Part shown: piece by piece, positions 1-8,194 of the stretch
Position numbering within the stretch: position 1 is the stretch's first letter
Layout of the letters: each line of letters begins with the position of its first letter
Assembly: GCF_900109045.1 (NCBI RefSeq)
Contig: NZ_FNYL01000021.1
Location: 60,233-124,232 of the forward strand
DNA length: 64,000 nt
Direction: 5' to 3'
DNA from: Dyadobacter sp. SG02
GTDB lineage: Bacteria > Bacteroidota > Bacteroidia > Cytophagales > Spirosomataceae
The notes under the pieces: generated by a model
The model's database searches: none
What the model was told of the DNA's origin: nothing
What the model saw: the letters and a program-made list of their open reading frames with translations, nothing else
Position numbers and translations under genes: made by a program

Positions 1-1
1 T

Positions 2-172
2 CTTGCGAAAATGGCGCAGCTCATCCCGGGTATCGGAGCGGCCGTTGGCGTGATCGTTAACTACCGGCTGCTCGACCAACTGGGCAAAAACGCGATGAAT
101 GCCTACCGTATGCGGTGGTTTGAAGAGCGGATGCTCGGCGCGCAAGGAGGACTACTGACCACAACCGCCTGA
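2..172 (+). CDS. EcsC family protein, C-terminal fragment
   Basis: Only the last 56 codons are in the window; the gene begins upstream. The visible end has a glycine-rich hydrophobic stretch (LIPGIGAAVGVIVNYRLLD) followed by an amphipathic tail (NAMNAYRMRWFEER). This resembles the C-terminus of EcsC-family membrane-associated proteins, whose function is poorly understood. It ends 31 bases before the MlaE-like permease and on the same strand, so it may be co-transcribed with the lipid transporter. The family call rests on a short segment and is moderate. Confidence 0.6.
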   Translation, partial: LAKMAQLIPGIGAAVGVIVNYRLLDQLGKNAMNAYRMRWFEERMLGAQGGLLTTTA

Positions 173-203
173 TAAATAAAGTTTAATACAATGTACCGAT
201 TGA

Positions 204-992
204 ATGAGCGCTAACAAAAAGCAATTTGTATACGGCAAAACTCTGGACAATGCCTTACTGGCGGTTTATAATGCGTATGTTTTCTTTATCCGTTTCTTCC
301 GCGAGGTTTTCCGTGGCCGAATGGAGTTCCAGGAGATAGTCAAGCAATGTTATGCAATCGGAAACCGGTCGCTGCTGCTGATCAGCCTTACCGGTTTCAT
401 CACCGGAATGGTATTCACCAAGCAGTCGCGGCCGTCGCTCTCCGAATTCGGTGCCACTTCCTGGCTGCCTTCACTTGTGGCGATCGCGATTGTGCGTGCC
501 CTGGCGCCACTGGTAACCGCGCTCATCAGCGCGGGTAAGATCGGTTCGAGTATCGGCGCCGAGCTGGGTTCGATGCGCGTGACGGAACAGATCGATGCGA
601 TGGAAGTATCGGCGGTCAACCCATTCAAATTCCTGGTAGTAACCCGCGTGCTGGCCTGCACGATTGCCATTCCCGTCCTGATGTTCTACTGCTCGCTCGT
701 CAGTTTGCTCGGTGCTTTTCTGAACGTCACGTTAAATGAAGGCACAAGTTTCATTGCTTTTTTCGAGAACGCATTCGAGCAGATCACGTTTCTGGATATC
801 TGGACGTCGGTCGCGAAAGCGGTCGCGTACGGGTTCACGATCGGGATTGTTGGCAGTTACCAGGGCTACAATGCCAGCAAAGGCACCGAGGGTGTCGGCA
901 AAGCCGCCAACTCGGCTGTCGTGACCTCCATGTTCCTCATTTTTGTGGAGGAGGTGATCATCGTACAGGTATCCAATTATTTCAGGATTTAA
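204..992 (+). CDS. mlaE: MlaE/YrbE-type ABC transporter permease
   Basis: 262-residue multi-pass inner-membrane permease of the MlaE family, which moves phospholipids between the membranes together with an MlaF ATPase and an MCE-domain MlaD protein. The core (about residues 45-260) has the family's hydrophobic segments and the conserved cytoplasmic stretch with GAELGSMRVTEQIDAMEV, thought to couple to the ATPase. The length is normal for the family. The ATG at 204 directly follows the EcsC-like gene. The ATPase gene starts 1 base after the stop and the MCE gene follows it, giving a typical three-gene transporter operon. The identity is clear; the exact lipid cargo and direction are not shown by sequence. 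Confidence 0.93.
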   Translation: MSANKKQFVYGKTLDNALLAVYNAYVFFIRFFREVFRGRMEFQEIVKQCYAIGNRSLLLISLTGFITGMVFTKQSRPSLSEFGATSWLPSLVAIAIVRALAPLVTALISAGKIGSSIGAELGSMRVTEQIDAMEVSAVNPFKFLVVTRVLACTIAIPVLMFYCSLVSLLGAFLNVTLNEGTSFIAFFENAFEQITFLDIWTSVAKAVAYGFTIGIVGSYQGYNASKGTEGVGKAANSAVVTSMFLIFVEEVIIVQVSNYFRI

Positions 993-993
993 T

Positions 994-1758
994 ATGGAAG
1001 AAGATTTCAAACCGGGCGAACCGGTGATCGAGGTACGCGACCTGTACAAATCATTTGGCGACCTGCATGTGTTGCAGGGCGTCGACCTTACCGTTACCAA
1101 GGGGGAAAATATGGTCGTGCTCGGCCGGTCGGGGACCGGAAAATCGGTACTGATCAAGATTATGATCGGTTTACTGAAACAGGATCGCGGCGATTGTGTG
1201 GTTTTAGGGAAGGAGGTTTCAAAGCTGGAAGGCAACGATCTGCGCGATTTACGTCTCAAAATCGGGTTTTCATTTCAAAACAGCGCATTGTACGACAGTA
1301 TGACCGTGCGCGAAAACCTTGAATTCCCGCTCGTACGCAATATTCCGAACCTGACCCGCGCCGAAATCGACGAGCAGGTCGAATACGTGCTCGACGCCGT
1401 AGGCCTGCTGCAAACGATCAACCAGGTACCGGCGGAACTCTCGGGCGGCCAGCGCAAGCGGATCGGCATTGCCCGGACGCTAATCCTGAAACCGGAAATT
1501 ATGCTCTACGACGAGCCAACGGCCGGTCTCGACCCGATTACGTGTCTGGAAATCAACGAGCTGATCAACGAGGTAAAGGAAAAATACCAGACGACGTCGA
1601 TCATTATCACACACGACCTTACGTGCGCACGGGCCACGGGCGACCGCATTGCGATGCTCCTCGATGGCAAGTTCCTCAAAACGGGCACATTTGAAGAAGT
1701 ATTTGATACAGAAGAGGAGCGCATCAAGAGTTTTTACGACTATAATTTTATTCAGTAA
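994..1758 (+). CDS. mlaF: MlaF-type ABC transporter ATP-binding protein
   Basis: 254-residue ABC ATPase that powers the adjacent permease. It has Walker A (GRSGTGKS, about residues 43-50), the signature LSGGQRKR near 149, Walker B with YDEPTAGLDP (Asp173, Glu174), and the H-loop histidine in IIITHD. The signature LSGGQRKR and the D-loop GLDP are intact, so it should be active. It is sandwiched between the MlaE-like and MCE genes with 1-2 base gaps, so translation is probably coupled. The best match is the MlaF/MkL group because of its neighbours. Confidence 0.94.
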   Translation: MEEDFKPGEPVIEVRDLYKSFGDLHVLQGVDLTVTKGENMVVLGRSGTGKSVLIKIMIGLLKQDRGDCVVLGKEVSKLEGNDLRDLRLKIGFSFQNSALYDSMTVRENLEFPLVRNIPNLTRAEIDEQVEYVLDAVGLLQTINQVPAELSGGQRKRIGIARTLILKPEIMLYDEPTAGLDPITCLEINELINEVKEKYQTTSIIITHDLTCARATGDRIAMLLDGKFLKTGTFEEVFDTEEERIKSFYDYNFIQ

Positions 1759-1760
1759 TA

Positions 1761-2774
1761 ATGGCAACATCAACCAAACGATCCGTTAACGTAGGCCTTT
1801 TCGTCGTCATGGGCATTATCATTTTCGTGGTAGGGATTCTCACCGTCGGCAGCATGAAAAAGGTATTTTCATCGGCTATCACGGTCAAAACCATTTTTGA
1901 CGATGTGAACGGGCTAAAAATCGGGAACAACATCTGGTACTCCGGAGTGAAGATCGGTACGGTGAAAAGCATCCGTTTCCTGGCCAACTCCAAGGTAGAA
2001 GTAATGCTGAACATCGAGGAAAAATCACAGGAATTTGTCCGTAAAAACGCCAAGGCGAAAGTCAGCACCGATGGTCTGATCGGTAACAAGATCATCGTCA
2101 TTTACGGCGGCACGCAAAAAGTGCCTTCCATTGAAGACGGCGATGAAATAGCGGTCGAGAAAATTGAAAGTACGGAGGAAATGCTGGCCGTGCTCTCCGA
2201 AAACAACAAGAACCTGCTCGGCATCACCAGCGCATTCAAAACCATCAGCAAGAATATCCTTGCCGGGAAAGGTACCGTAGGAATGCTGCTGAACGACGAG
2301 CGGCTGTACAACGACCTCGATCAGACGCTCGGAGCCATGAAAAAAGCGTCGGTGAATGCACAGGCATTAACCGCTTCGCTGGCCAGCTATTCCGCCAAGC
2401 TGACCCGGGAAGGAGGCCTGGCCAACGACTTCGCGACCGATACCGTGATCATGAAAGACCTCCGTGGAAGCATTGCCCGGTTAAATGAAACCGTTTCGTC
2501 GGCCAATGTGATGGTGAACAACCTTAAAACAGCCAGCCAGGACCTTAACTCCAACAAAACAAGCCCGTTAGGAGTATTACTGCACGACGAAGCTACCGCC
2601 GGAAACCTGAAAGAAACGCTGAAAAACCTCGAAAGTACGACCGAGAAACTAGACGAAAATATGACGGCACTCCGGTCCAACTTCCTTTTCCGCAGGTATT
2701 TCCGCAAAAAAGCCAAGGAGGATGCCAAGCAGCCGGTCAAAGAAGAGGTAAAAGAGCAGGAGAACCAACAATAA
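1761..2774 (+). CDS. mlaD: MCE-domain lipid-binding protein (MlaD-like)
   Basis: 337-residue periplasmic protein anchored by one N-terminal membrane helix (about residues 10-30). An MCE domain follows (about 38-115), with TIFDDVNGLKIGNNIWYSGV and KVSTDGLIGNKIIVI. The C-terminal half is predicted mostly helical and contains two related motifs, VGMLLNDE and LGVLLHDE, seen in longer bacterial MCE proteins. It ends in a charged Lys/Glu-rich tail. MCE proteins form hexameric rings that shuttle lipids and act with the MlaE/MlaF partners encoded just upstream. No soluble carrier (MlaC) or outer-membrane MlaA gene is nearby, which is usual for Bacteroidota. Confidence 0.92.
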   Translation: MATSTKRSVNVGLFVVMGIIIFVVGILTVGSMKKVFSSAITVKTIFDDVNGLKIGNNIWYSGVKIGTVKSIRFLANSKVEVMLNIEEKSQEFVRKNAKAKVSTDGLIGNKIIVIYGGTQKVPSIEDGDEIAVEKIESTEEMLAVLSENNKNLLGITSAFKTISKNILAGKGTVGMLLNDERLYNDLDQTLGAMKKASVNAQALTASLASYSAKLTREGGLANDFATDTVIMKDLRGSIARLNETVSSANVMVNNLKTASQDLNSNKTSPLGVLLHDEATAGNLKETLKNLESTTEKLDENMTALRSNFLFRRYFRKKAKEDAKQPVKEEVKEQENQQ

Positions 2775-2779
2775 TGTCA

Positions 2780-2787
2780 TAGTTTTG
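2780..2787 (+). promoter_or_regulatory. Possible -7 element upstream of the Hpt gene
   Basis: TAGTTTTG matches the Bacteroidota -7 consensus TAnnTTTG and lies 93 bases before the Hpt start. No clear TTG -33 element is found at the expected spacing, so this is weak. A 6-bp inverted repeat (TCGAAG/CTTCGA) follows in the same gap. Confidence 0.22.
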
Positions 2788-2879
2788 CAGAAAAGCGGTT
2801 ATATTGTCGAAGTATTTCTTCGAATAATACCTTACCAATCCCACTAACTGAGCTTCTGAAAAACTTTTAACACAAACCG

Positions 2880-3248
2880 ATGGCCTTACAACTCAACCCC
2901 GCCCTGGACCTTGCTTACATCGACCAGGCCTACGGAGAAGATCCTGTAATCCTGTACATGATTTTTGATGCGTTCCTGAGCGACTCTATCCCCCGCTGGC
3001 AATCACTGCAAGGTGCTTTGGAATCGGGCGACCTCAAAGAATCGGCCAGTATCGTACACGGATTAAAACCTTCGTTCACCATGACCGGCCTCACGCACGT
3101 GCGCCCGAAGGTGGAAGTGCTCGAAAAAGCCATCAAGAATGAAGACCCCGCCGAACAGCTGATCGAAATGTACCGGAATATTTCCGTGGAGATCAACGAA
3201 CTGATCCCTATCCTCGAAGCGGAATCCGAACGGTTGAAGCAGCTCTGA
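2880..3248 (+). CDS. Histidine phosphotransfer (Hpt) domain protein
   Basis: 122-residue cytoplasmic protein consisting only of an Hpt four-helix bundle. The phosphorylatable histidine is His60 in SIVHGLKPSF, which matches the H-x-LKPSF Hpt motif. Such proteins relay phosphate between the receiver domain of a hybrid kinase and a separate response regulator. No partner is adjacent: the upstream genes are the Mla transporter and the downstream gene is convergent. Possible partners in the window are the hybrid kinase at 17749-20358 (which already has its own Hpt domain) and the free receivers at 30093-30482 and 40831-41208, but that is only inference. A strong terminator follows the stop. Confidence 0.85.
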   Translation: MALQLNPALDLAYIDQAYGEDPVILYMIFDAFLSDSIPRWQSLQGALESGDLKESASIVHGLKPSFTMTGLTHVRPKVEVLEKAIKNEDPAEQLIEMYRNISVEINELIPILEAESERLKQL

Positions 3249-3272
3249 TTGACATTCCGACAAGAATTTTTG

Positions 3273-3301
3273 AGCGCGTAGCCGACGGCTATGCGCTTTT
3301 T
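3273..3301 (+). terminator. Intrinsic terminator after the Hpt gene
   Basis: Hairpin AGCGC-g-TAGCC-gac-GGCTA-t-GCGCT followed by a T-rich run. It lies 24 bases after the Hpt stop and overlaps the last codons of the convergent glycosyltransferase, so the two genes share their 3' border. Confidence 0.75.
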
Positions 3302-4461
3302 CTTTTAGATTTTTCCCAGGCCGCGCTTTGCGAGCCTTTGAAATACCGCCGGATGCCCGCCAGCACGGCGTAGTTCATCATGCAAAAGTAATAGGGCACA
3401 AAAAGCGCCTTTACCTTGATCTTGCGCGTTTCCAGCACCCAGCCCGCCAGCGCAAGCGAGTAAAATCCTGCCTGCCCGACGAGTAGCAACTGGTAAATTA
3501 TGCCACCGGATTTTAGTACAATTAAAATATTGAGTACGAATGCCAGGATCATCAGAAACGGCGTCACCGTCCAGCGGAGCACGCGGTGGCTGATGTACTG
3601 GAAGGACAATAGCGGGTCGTTGACGGGATTCATGAGTTTTTTCAATCGTAAAATAGATTGAATGCCCCCCGCTGCAATGCGAACCTTGCGTTTCAATTCC
3701 TCTTTGATATTTTCCGAAGAAAGCTCCGAAGCATAGGCATTCGGCTCATACACAATGCGGTAGCCTTGCTCGGCGATCTGCATGGAAATCATAAAATCAT
3801 CCAGGATCGTGTCCGGCTCCACCGAGCGGTACAGCGATCGCCTCACGCTGAATAATTCCCCGGCCGCGCCCACTACCGAATACAGCTCCGAATCCCACTT
3901 TTTGAGCGTCGATTCGTATTTCCAGTAAAAGCCCTCCCCTGCCGTCGCGTCCGACAATGCGTCCTGCATGACCCGCTTCTCGCCGGACACCGCGCCTACT
4001 TTGGCGTCGGCGTAATGCCTTGCGATCAGCAGCAATGCGTCCTTGTTCAGAAATGTATTGGCATCGGTGAAAACGACCACTTCGGTATCCACCTCGTCCA
4101 TAGCACGGTGCATGGCCAGGATTTTGCCGCTGCGCACCGGCGTGTGCATGAGCTTGATCTGCGGGTAGTTGGCCACGAGATCAGGCGTGCGGTCGGAGGA
4201 GCCGTCGGTGACGAAAATCAGGCTTAACTTACCTGCCGGATAAGAGAGTTGGAGCGTATTGGCGATCTTTTCTTCGATAATGCTTTCCTCATTATAAGCG
4301 GCGATCACGAGTGTTAGCGTCGGGAAATCCTGATCCAGGCCCGGTGTGAGCCTTTTTCCTTTGAATGCCCGACGAATGCGGACCATCATGTACAGCACGA
4401 TGCCGTAACCGAGGAATGTGTAGAAAACAATAAACAGACTGAGCCAGAAAAGTATCTCCAT
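3289..4461 (-). CDS. Family 2 glycosyltransferase, membrane-bound
   Basis: 390-residue membrane glycosyltransferase. An N-terminal helix (about 3-25) is followed by a GT-A domain with IAAYNEE, the nucleotide-sugar Asp in VTDGSSDRT (near 86) and the metal-binding TDANT (near 130). It has an acidic DDF in place of the usual ED motif and RKVRIAAGG where processive enzymes have QRRW. Three to four membrane helices lie at about 300-370. The family builds extracellular polysaccharides or glycolipids from nucleotide sugars. It is 3 bases downstream of another GT2 gene on the same strand, so the two are one transcript. The sugar and acceptor cannot be read from sequence. Confidence 0.88.
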   Translation of the reverse strand: MEILFWLSLFIVFYTFLGYGIVLYMMVRIRRAFKGKRLTPGLDQDFPTLTLVIAAYNEESIIEEKIANTLQLSYPAGKLSLIFVTDGSSDRTPDLVANYPQIKLMHTPVRSGKILAMHRAMDEVDTEVVVFTDANTFLNKDALLLIARHYADAKVGAVSGEKRVMQDALSDATAGEGFYWKYESTLKKWDSELYSVVGAAGELFSVRRSLYRSVEPDTILDDFMISMQIAEQGYRIVYEPNAYASELSSENIKEELKRKVRIAAGGIQSILRLKKLMNPVNDPLLSFQYISHRVLRWTVTPFLMILAFVLNILIVLKSGGIIYQLLLVGQAGFYSLALAGWVLETRKIKVKALFVPYYFCMMNYAVLAGIRRYFKGSQSAAWEKSKRKSA

Positions 4462-4464
4462 AAA

Positions 4465-5400
4465 TCAGCGGGTCAATGGGAAGCCTAGGTTTTCGCTATC
4501 GGGTTTGTTTTTGAAATGCCAGGTGATGGCGCTCCAAAACACGGGGATGAAATGGTATTCTTTATTCCTGATGTATTGAATGATATTCCGTGGGACCACC
4601 GCCAATGCGAAGTAGCAGCAGAATACGAAGAACCTGAAACCCGGCGCGTTTTTCCGGATGAACAAAATGCGGTTCCGGTTCATAAAAAACTCTTTCAAAG
4701 CAGTCCGCTTGCCTACCGACACCGATTCTTTGTGGTAAATCAATGCATCGAGGTTCACGTGGATCTCGTAACCCGCCCTTTTGATGCGCTCGCACCAGTC
4801 CAGTTCCTCGTAATAAAGGAAATAGTTCTCGGCCATCCCGCCCGCTTTCTGCCACGCATCGCGCCGGATCATCATCGCGGCCCCGTGCGCATAGCCGGTC
4901 GGGCCGGAGAGGAAATCGTACTGCCCGCGGTCCTGCTCGAACTGCCCGATGCACGCATTGCGGCAGGTATAGTAATTCATCGGCGTGTAGCCGGTGTATT
5001 GCAGCATGCCCGGCTGGTCGAAATAATGGATTTTCGGTGAAATCATACCGATTTTCGGGTTGGCCTCCATCGTATCCACCAGCTTGCCGATCAGCTCGGC
5101 GGTAACCTCGGTATCGTTATTGATCAGGAAAAGGTAGTCGCCGGTGGCGTGCGCCAGGCCGATATTGTTCCCTCCCGCAAAGCCGGTATTAAGATCCGAA
5201 CGGACGAACAGGATACCCGGTAGGATACCCGGATAGCGCTCCTGCCATTCAGGCACGGGGTTTGTTTTGCTACCGTTGTCGACGACGATGATTTCCAGAT
5301 TTGGAAAGGCATTCACCTCCGCCAGCGATTTCAATAAGTCTTCGGTAACCTTCGGCTGATTGAAATTCACCGTTACGATGGAAACTTTTTTCATGCGCAA
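4465..5400 (-). CDS. Family 2 glycosyltransferase (rhamnosyltransferase-like)
   Basis: 311-residue GT-A enzyme of the rhamnosyltransferase-like group. It has the N-terminal VTVNFNQP, VVDNGSKTNP (near 41), the metal-site motif INNDTEV (near 94) and GPTGYAHGAAMMIRR, followed by the acceptor-side YYEELDWCERIKRAGY motif. The C-terminal region (about 245-300) is hydrophobic and may be membrane-associated. It is the first gene of a two-gene minus-strand unit with the GT2 at 3289-4461. A promoter-like pair lies just upstream. Its role in surface glycan assembly is inferred from the family and from the nearby polysaccharide genes. Confidence 0.88.
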   Translation of the reverse strand: MRMKKVSIVTVNFNQPKVTEDLLKSLAEVNAFPNLEIIVVDNGSKTNPVPEWQERYPGILPGILFVRSDLNTGFAGGNNIGLAHATGDYLFLINNDTEVTAELIGKLVDTMEANPKIGMISPKIHYFDQPGMLQYTGYTPMNYYTCRNACIGQFEQDRGQYDFLSGPTGYAHGAAMMIRRDAWQKAGGMAENYFLYYEELDWCERIKRAGYEIHVNLDALIYHKESVSVGKRTALKEFFMNRNRILFIRKNAPGFRFFVFCCYFALAVVPRNIIQYIRNKEYHFIPVFWSAITWHFKNKPDSENLGFPLTR

Positions 5401-5461
5401 AAACAGGCCGCTTGGGTTACGGAAATCGAAGGAATATTTTTATTGATTTGTAGAACTATTT

Positions 5462-5494
5462 CAAATTTAACAATAAAAACATAGCTTTAACCAA
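5462..5494 (-). promoter_or_regulatory. Putative Bacteroidota promoter for the GT2 pair
   Basis: On the minus strand, TTG (5494-5492) is followed after 22 bases by TAAATTTG (5469-5462), matching the TTG / TAnnTTTG pattern. The -7 box is about 60 bases before the GT2 start at 5400. Confidence 0.42.
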
Positions 5495-5497
5495 AAT

Positions 5498-5519
5498 CCG
5501 GCAATCATCGCCGGTTTTT
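5498..5519 (+). terminator. Terminator-like hairpin in the leader of the 5577 operon
   Basis: CCGGC, a 7-base loop, GCCGG, then five T. This is the shape of an intrinsic terminator for plus-strand transcription. It sits 58 bases before a GTG start and between two divergent units, where no upstream plus-strand gene needs ending. It could attenuate the partner-switching operon or block read-through. Function unproven. Confidence 0.45.
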
Positions 5520-5576
5520 GTAAAAACATCCCGGATACGTCCCTGAAAGCCTTTTCTACGAACAAACCGTCCCAGC

Positions 5577-6116
5577 GTGCAACTCAACCGTAAGCTCAAC
5601 GATCAAAATTCCGGCCAAAGCCCATCCGGTCCTGCGGGACAGGATATTGCGCGGCTGGACAAGAAGGTTGCGGAGCTGATCGAGGCGATCGAGCAAGCGG
5701 ATGTCGATGCACATCAGGTAAGGCAATACGAGAAACAGATCGCGGAGGCATTCCAGCGCTCGGCAGCCACTCAAAAGAAGCTGGCGCCATTCAGGGAGCT
5801 GGATCAGGACAATAACCTCTCGCGCGAGGAGCTCCTCGAAGGCCTGGAAAAACTCCTGGCCGAAAACCAGTTCGATAGCCGGATCAATGCACCCAAACGC
5901 GGCAGGATTGTTCAGAAAGGCGTCATGTTCATTCTCGCTATCCTCCTCATCATCGTCGGTTTCGCGATGATCATCATGCCCGCACCGCCCAGTTTCGAGC
6001 TTTTTACGGTGTATTATTTCAATATCAATGACGGCGTCACGATTATGGACCTTGTGTCGCTGCTGATTATTTTTGGTGGAGTGCTTTTGTTTGTATTAAA
6101 CTTCAACAAGAAATGA
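5577..6116 (+). CDS. Small two-helix membrane protein, unknown function
   Basis: 179 residues, GTG start. The first ~120 residues are hydrophilic and probably helical or coiled-coil (LDKKVAELIEAIEQADVD, YEKQIAEAFQRS), ending in NLSREELLEGLEKLL. Two membrane segments follow, about 127-147 (MFILAILLIIVGFAMIIM) and 160-177, with the C-terminus at the membrane edge (FNKK). I do not recognise a family. The stop overlaps the next start by 4 bases (ATGA), so it is translationally coupled to the receiver-PP2C phosphatase. A membrane anchor or sensor for that phosphatase is a reasonable guess from position only. Confidence 0.75.
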   Translation: MQLNRKLNDQNSGQSPSGPAGQDIARLDKKVAELIEAIEQADVDAHQVRQYEKQIAEAFQRSAATQKKLAPFRELDQDNNLSREELLEGLEKLLAENQFDSRINAPKRGRIVQKGVMFILAILLIIVGFAMIIMPAPPSFELFTVYYFNINDGVTIMDLVSLLIIFGGVLLFVLNFNKK

Positions 6117-7270
6117 TCAGCTACGCCGAGCCGCAAACCGCCGTCAAAAAAATCCTGCTCGTAGAGGATAACCTGCTTTTCCGAAAGGTAATCGAGCATG
6201 CCCTCCAGAAAGCCGGTTATAACTGCGTGTTGTGTGAGTCGGCCACGGAGGCACTGAATATGCTGCTGGTGGAAACGCCGGACCTGATCCTCTCCGATTA
6301 CGATATGCCCGAAATGAACGGTTTCGATTTCCGGCAGGCCGTGTTGCTCAACCCGAATATCAGCGACATTCCCTTCGTTTTCCTGACTTCTTTTACCGAC
6401 AACAAACTGGTACTCGAAGGCCTGAATATGTCGGCGCTGGACTTTATTAATAAGGAAACGCCGATCCCGGTTATTATCACCAAGCTTAATAATATCATCA
6501 AAATCCTTGAAAACGAGCACGTAAGATCGGTCAGGGAATTGAAGGTGGCAGCCGAAACGCTGAATGTCAAATCGATCCCGACGCATGCGCCGGCGGTAAG
6601 CGGCTACCGTATTTTTTACTGGCACAAGGGCTACCGCGGCTACCCGGGCGGTGATTTCATCGACTTCGTGCAGGTCGACAGCCGCTTCTGCTTCGCTTTC
6701 CTCGGTGATATTATGGGTAAAAAATGGAAAGCCTGGTTCTTCACATTCGGTTTTCTGAGCTATATCCGCGCCGCGATCCGCTTTTGCGTGCTCGACCAGG
6801 ATTTCGAGCTGGTAACCATCGTGCAGAAGATCAACAAGCTGATTTACCTCGACGAAAGTTTGCAGAATATACTGTCGAGCCTTTCCCTGCTCCTGCTCGA
6901 TACGCATACGGGCGAGGTGCATTACACGGGTGCGGGCGACCTTCCGCTGATCAGCTACTCTTCTGAAACCGGCAAAGAGTCGACCGTGCAATCTACCGGG
7001 CTGCTGCTGGGCCTATTGGAAGACGGCCTTTACGATAAGCAAGTAGTGGCGATGAAGCCCGGTGATCAGCTGGCGATTTTCACCGACGGAATGATCGACA
7101 TCCCCTCGAACGGCTCGAAGAAAAGCGATTATCCCTTTTTTGTAGAAAAAATAACCCCATACCTCGGCAAGTCCGACAGTTTTGCGCTGATCAGGCAGCA
7201 TGTACTAGACCTGATCGACGACAGCAACCAGATGGATGATGCGAGCATCATTTTTATAGAAAAACAATAA
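6113..7270 (+). CDS. Response regulator with PP2C/SpoIIE phosphatase output (RsbU-like)
   Basis: 385 residues. The N-terminal receiver (about 10-135) has the acidic ED pair, the phosphoacceptor Asp62 in LILSDYDMP, the TSF switch residue and the FINKE lysine. A linker helix leads to a SpoIIE-type PP2C serine phosphatase (about 170-385) with metal-binding PGGDF, LGDIMGKK, GAGDLPLI, FTDGMIDI and the final DDASII. All expected aspartates are present. The likely role is to dephosphorylate the STAS protein encoded next when the receiver is phosphorylated. The cognate kinase is not adjacent. It overlaps the preceding membrane-protein gene by 4 bases and the STAS gene follows after 6. Confidence 0.9.
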   Translation: MISYAEPQTAVKKILLVEDNLLFRKVIEHALQKAGYNCVLCESATEALNMLLVETPDLILSDYDMPEMNGFDFRQAVLLNPNISDIPFVFLTSFTDNKLVLEGLNMSALDFINKETPIPVIITKLNNIIKILENEHVRSVRELKVAAETLNVKSIPTHAPAVSGYRIFYWHKGYRGYPGGDFIDFVQVDSRFCFAFLGDIMGKKWKAWFFTFGFLSYIRAAIRFCVLDQDFELVTIVQKINKLIYLDESLQNILSSLSLLLLDTHTGEVHYTGAGDLPLISYSSETGKESTVQSTGLLLGLLEDGLYDKQVVAMKPGDQLAIFTDGMIDIPSNGSKKSDYPFFVEKITPYLGKSDSFALIRQHVLDLIDDSNQMDDASIIFIEKQ

Positions 7271-7276
7271 CCCTGT

Positions 7277-7615
7277 ATGATACTGAAAGTTGAGGAAGCG
7301 AACCGCGTGGTACAAGCCACGATTTTACCCCAGGAGGCCAGTCTTTCGAATGCGGATGCATTCAAGGAAGAAATGATCACGATCATCGGCAAGGGTGTCC
7401 GGTTAGTAATCGTCAGTTTTGAAAACGTGAATTACATCGACAGCTCTTTTCTGGGCAGCCTGGTGGTAGCATTGAAATATGCCATGCCGCGCAACGTCGA
7501 CATTTACCTGGTATCTCTGAAACCGGATGTTAAGAACCTGCTCACGCTGATCCGCATGGACAAGGTGTTCAGGATATTTAACGATTATGAAGAGGCGCTG
7601 GGAACACTTAGCTAG
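7277..7615 (+). CDS. STAS-domain anti-anti-sigma factor homologue (RsbV/SpoIIAA-like)
   Basis: 112 residues, a single STAS domain. The diagnostic segment is NVNYIDSSFLGSLV, in which a serine after the aspartate is the usual phosphorylation site in RsbV and SpoIIAA. In the canonical switch this protein, when dephosphorylated, binds the HATPase partner and releases its target. The phosphatase is encoded upstream and the kinase-like ATPase downstream (3-base gap). The F in DSSFLG replaces the more common G, a mild deviation. Bacteroidota lack SigB, so the ultimate target is unlikely to be a SigB-type sigma factor. Confidence 0.88.
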   Translation: MILKVEEANRVVQATILPQEASLSNADAFKEEMITIIGKGVRLVIVSFENVNYIDSSFLGSLVVALKYAMPRNVDIYLVSLKPDVKNLLTLIRMDKVFRIFNDYEEALGTLS

Positions 7616-7618
7616 TTT

Positions 7619-8194
7619 ATGACGGAGGATTCGGATCAGATCACGATAGTTTTCAAGAGTAACCGGGAGGGTATTCCGGGCACGCTGAACCTGTGCCTCG
7701 ACCATATCCGGCAAAAAGCAGGTAATTCGCCGCTCCACGACGATCTCATGGCCAAAATCAAATGGGTGATCATGGAGCTGCTGACCAATGCGGTGAAGCA
7801 TTCGGGCGAGCGGGAATCGGTGCTCCGGATAGGCCTGACGATGGATGCGGTGATCCTCGAAAAAGAGGATTACGGCAAGCCGCTGGTGCTCGTGGGCCAG
7901 GACAAGAAAAAGATTATTTGGCCGCTGGAAGAGATGGTACGGCCGCTCGACTTCCCTATTTACCATAATGGTATGGATTCGCTGTGTGTGCGCACCGACG
8001 AATCGGGCCGGGCGATATTCTTCATCGAAGAGCTCGCCGAACTGGAAATGCCCGCATTGCTGTCGGATACCAGCGAGCATTTCGGGCTTCTCATCATGAC
8101 CAAGGCTTCCGACGAATTCGCCTATGAGCACGAACCCGACACGGGCCTCAACCGATTTATCAGCACTTTCTATTTCACCCAGCCACTCCTATGA
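7619..8194 (+). CDS. RsbW-like serine kinase / Bergerat-fold ATPase
   Basis: 191 residues, GHKL ATPase fold. The N-box is WVIMELLTNAVKHSGE, the G1-like motif is EDYGKP, and the G2-like motif is EHFGLLIMTKASDEF near the C-terminus, followed by NRFISTFYF. About 60 extra residues lie between G1 and G2 compared with compact RsbW proteins. In partner switching this protein phosphorylates the STAS partner and sequesters a target. It has no membrane or DNA-binding part. Its last codon overlaps the acyltransferase start by 4 bases. ATP binding looks likely; kinase activity is inferred. Confidence 0.82.
   Translation: MTEDSDQITIVFKSNREGIPGTLNLCLDHIRQKAGNSPLHDDLMAKIKWVIMELLTNAVKHSGERESVLRIGLTMDAVILEKEDYGKPLVLVGQDKKKIIWPLEEMVRPLDFPIYHNGMDSLCVRTDESGRAIFFIEELAELEMPALLSDTSEHFGLLIMTKASDEFAYEHEPDTGLNRFISTFYFTQPLL

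Noticed and set aside
6014..6991. 325-codon minus-strand frame over the receiver-PP2C gene
   Set aside because: No recognisable protein features; the plus-strand gene has all catalytic motifs.
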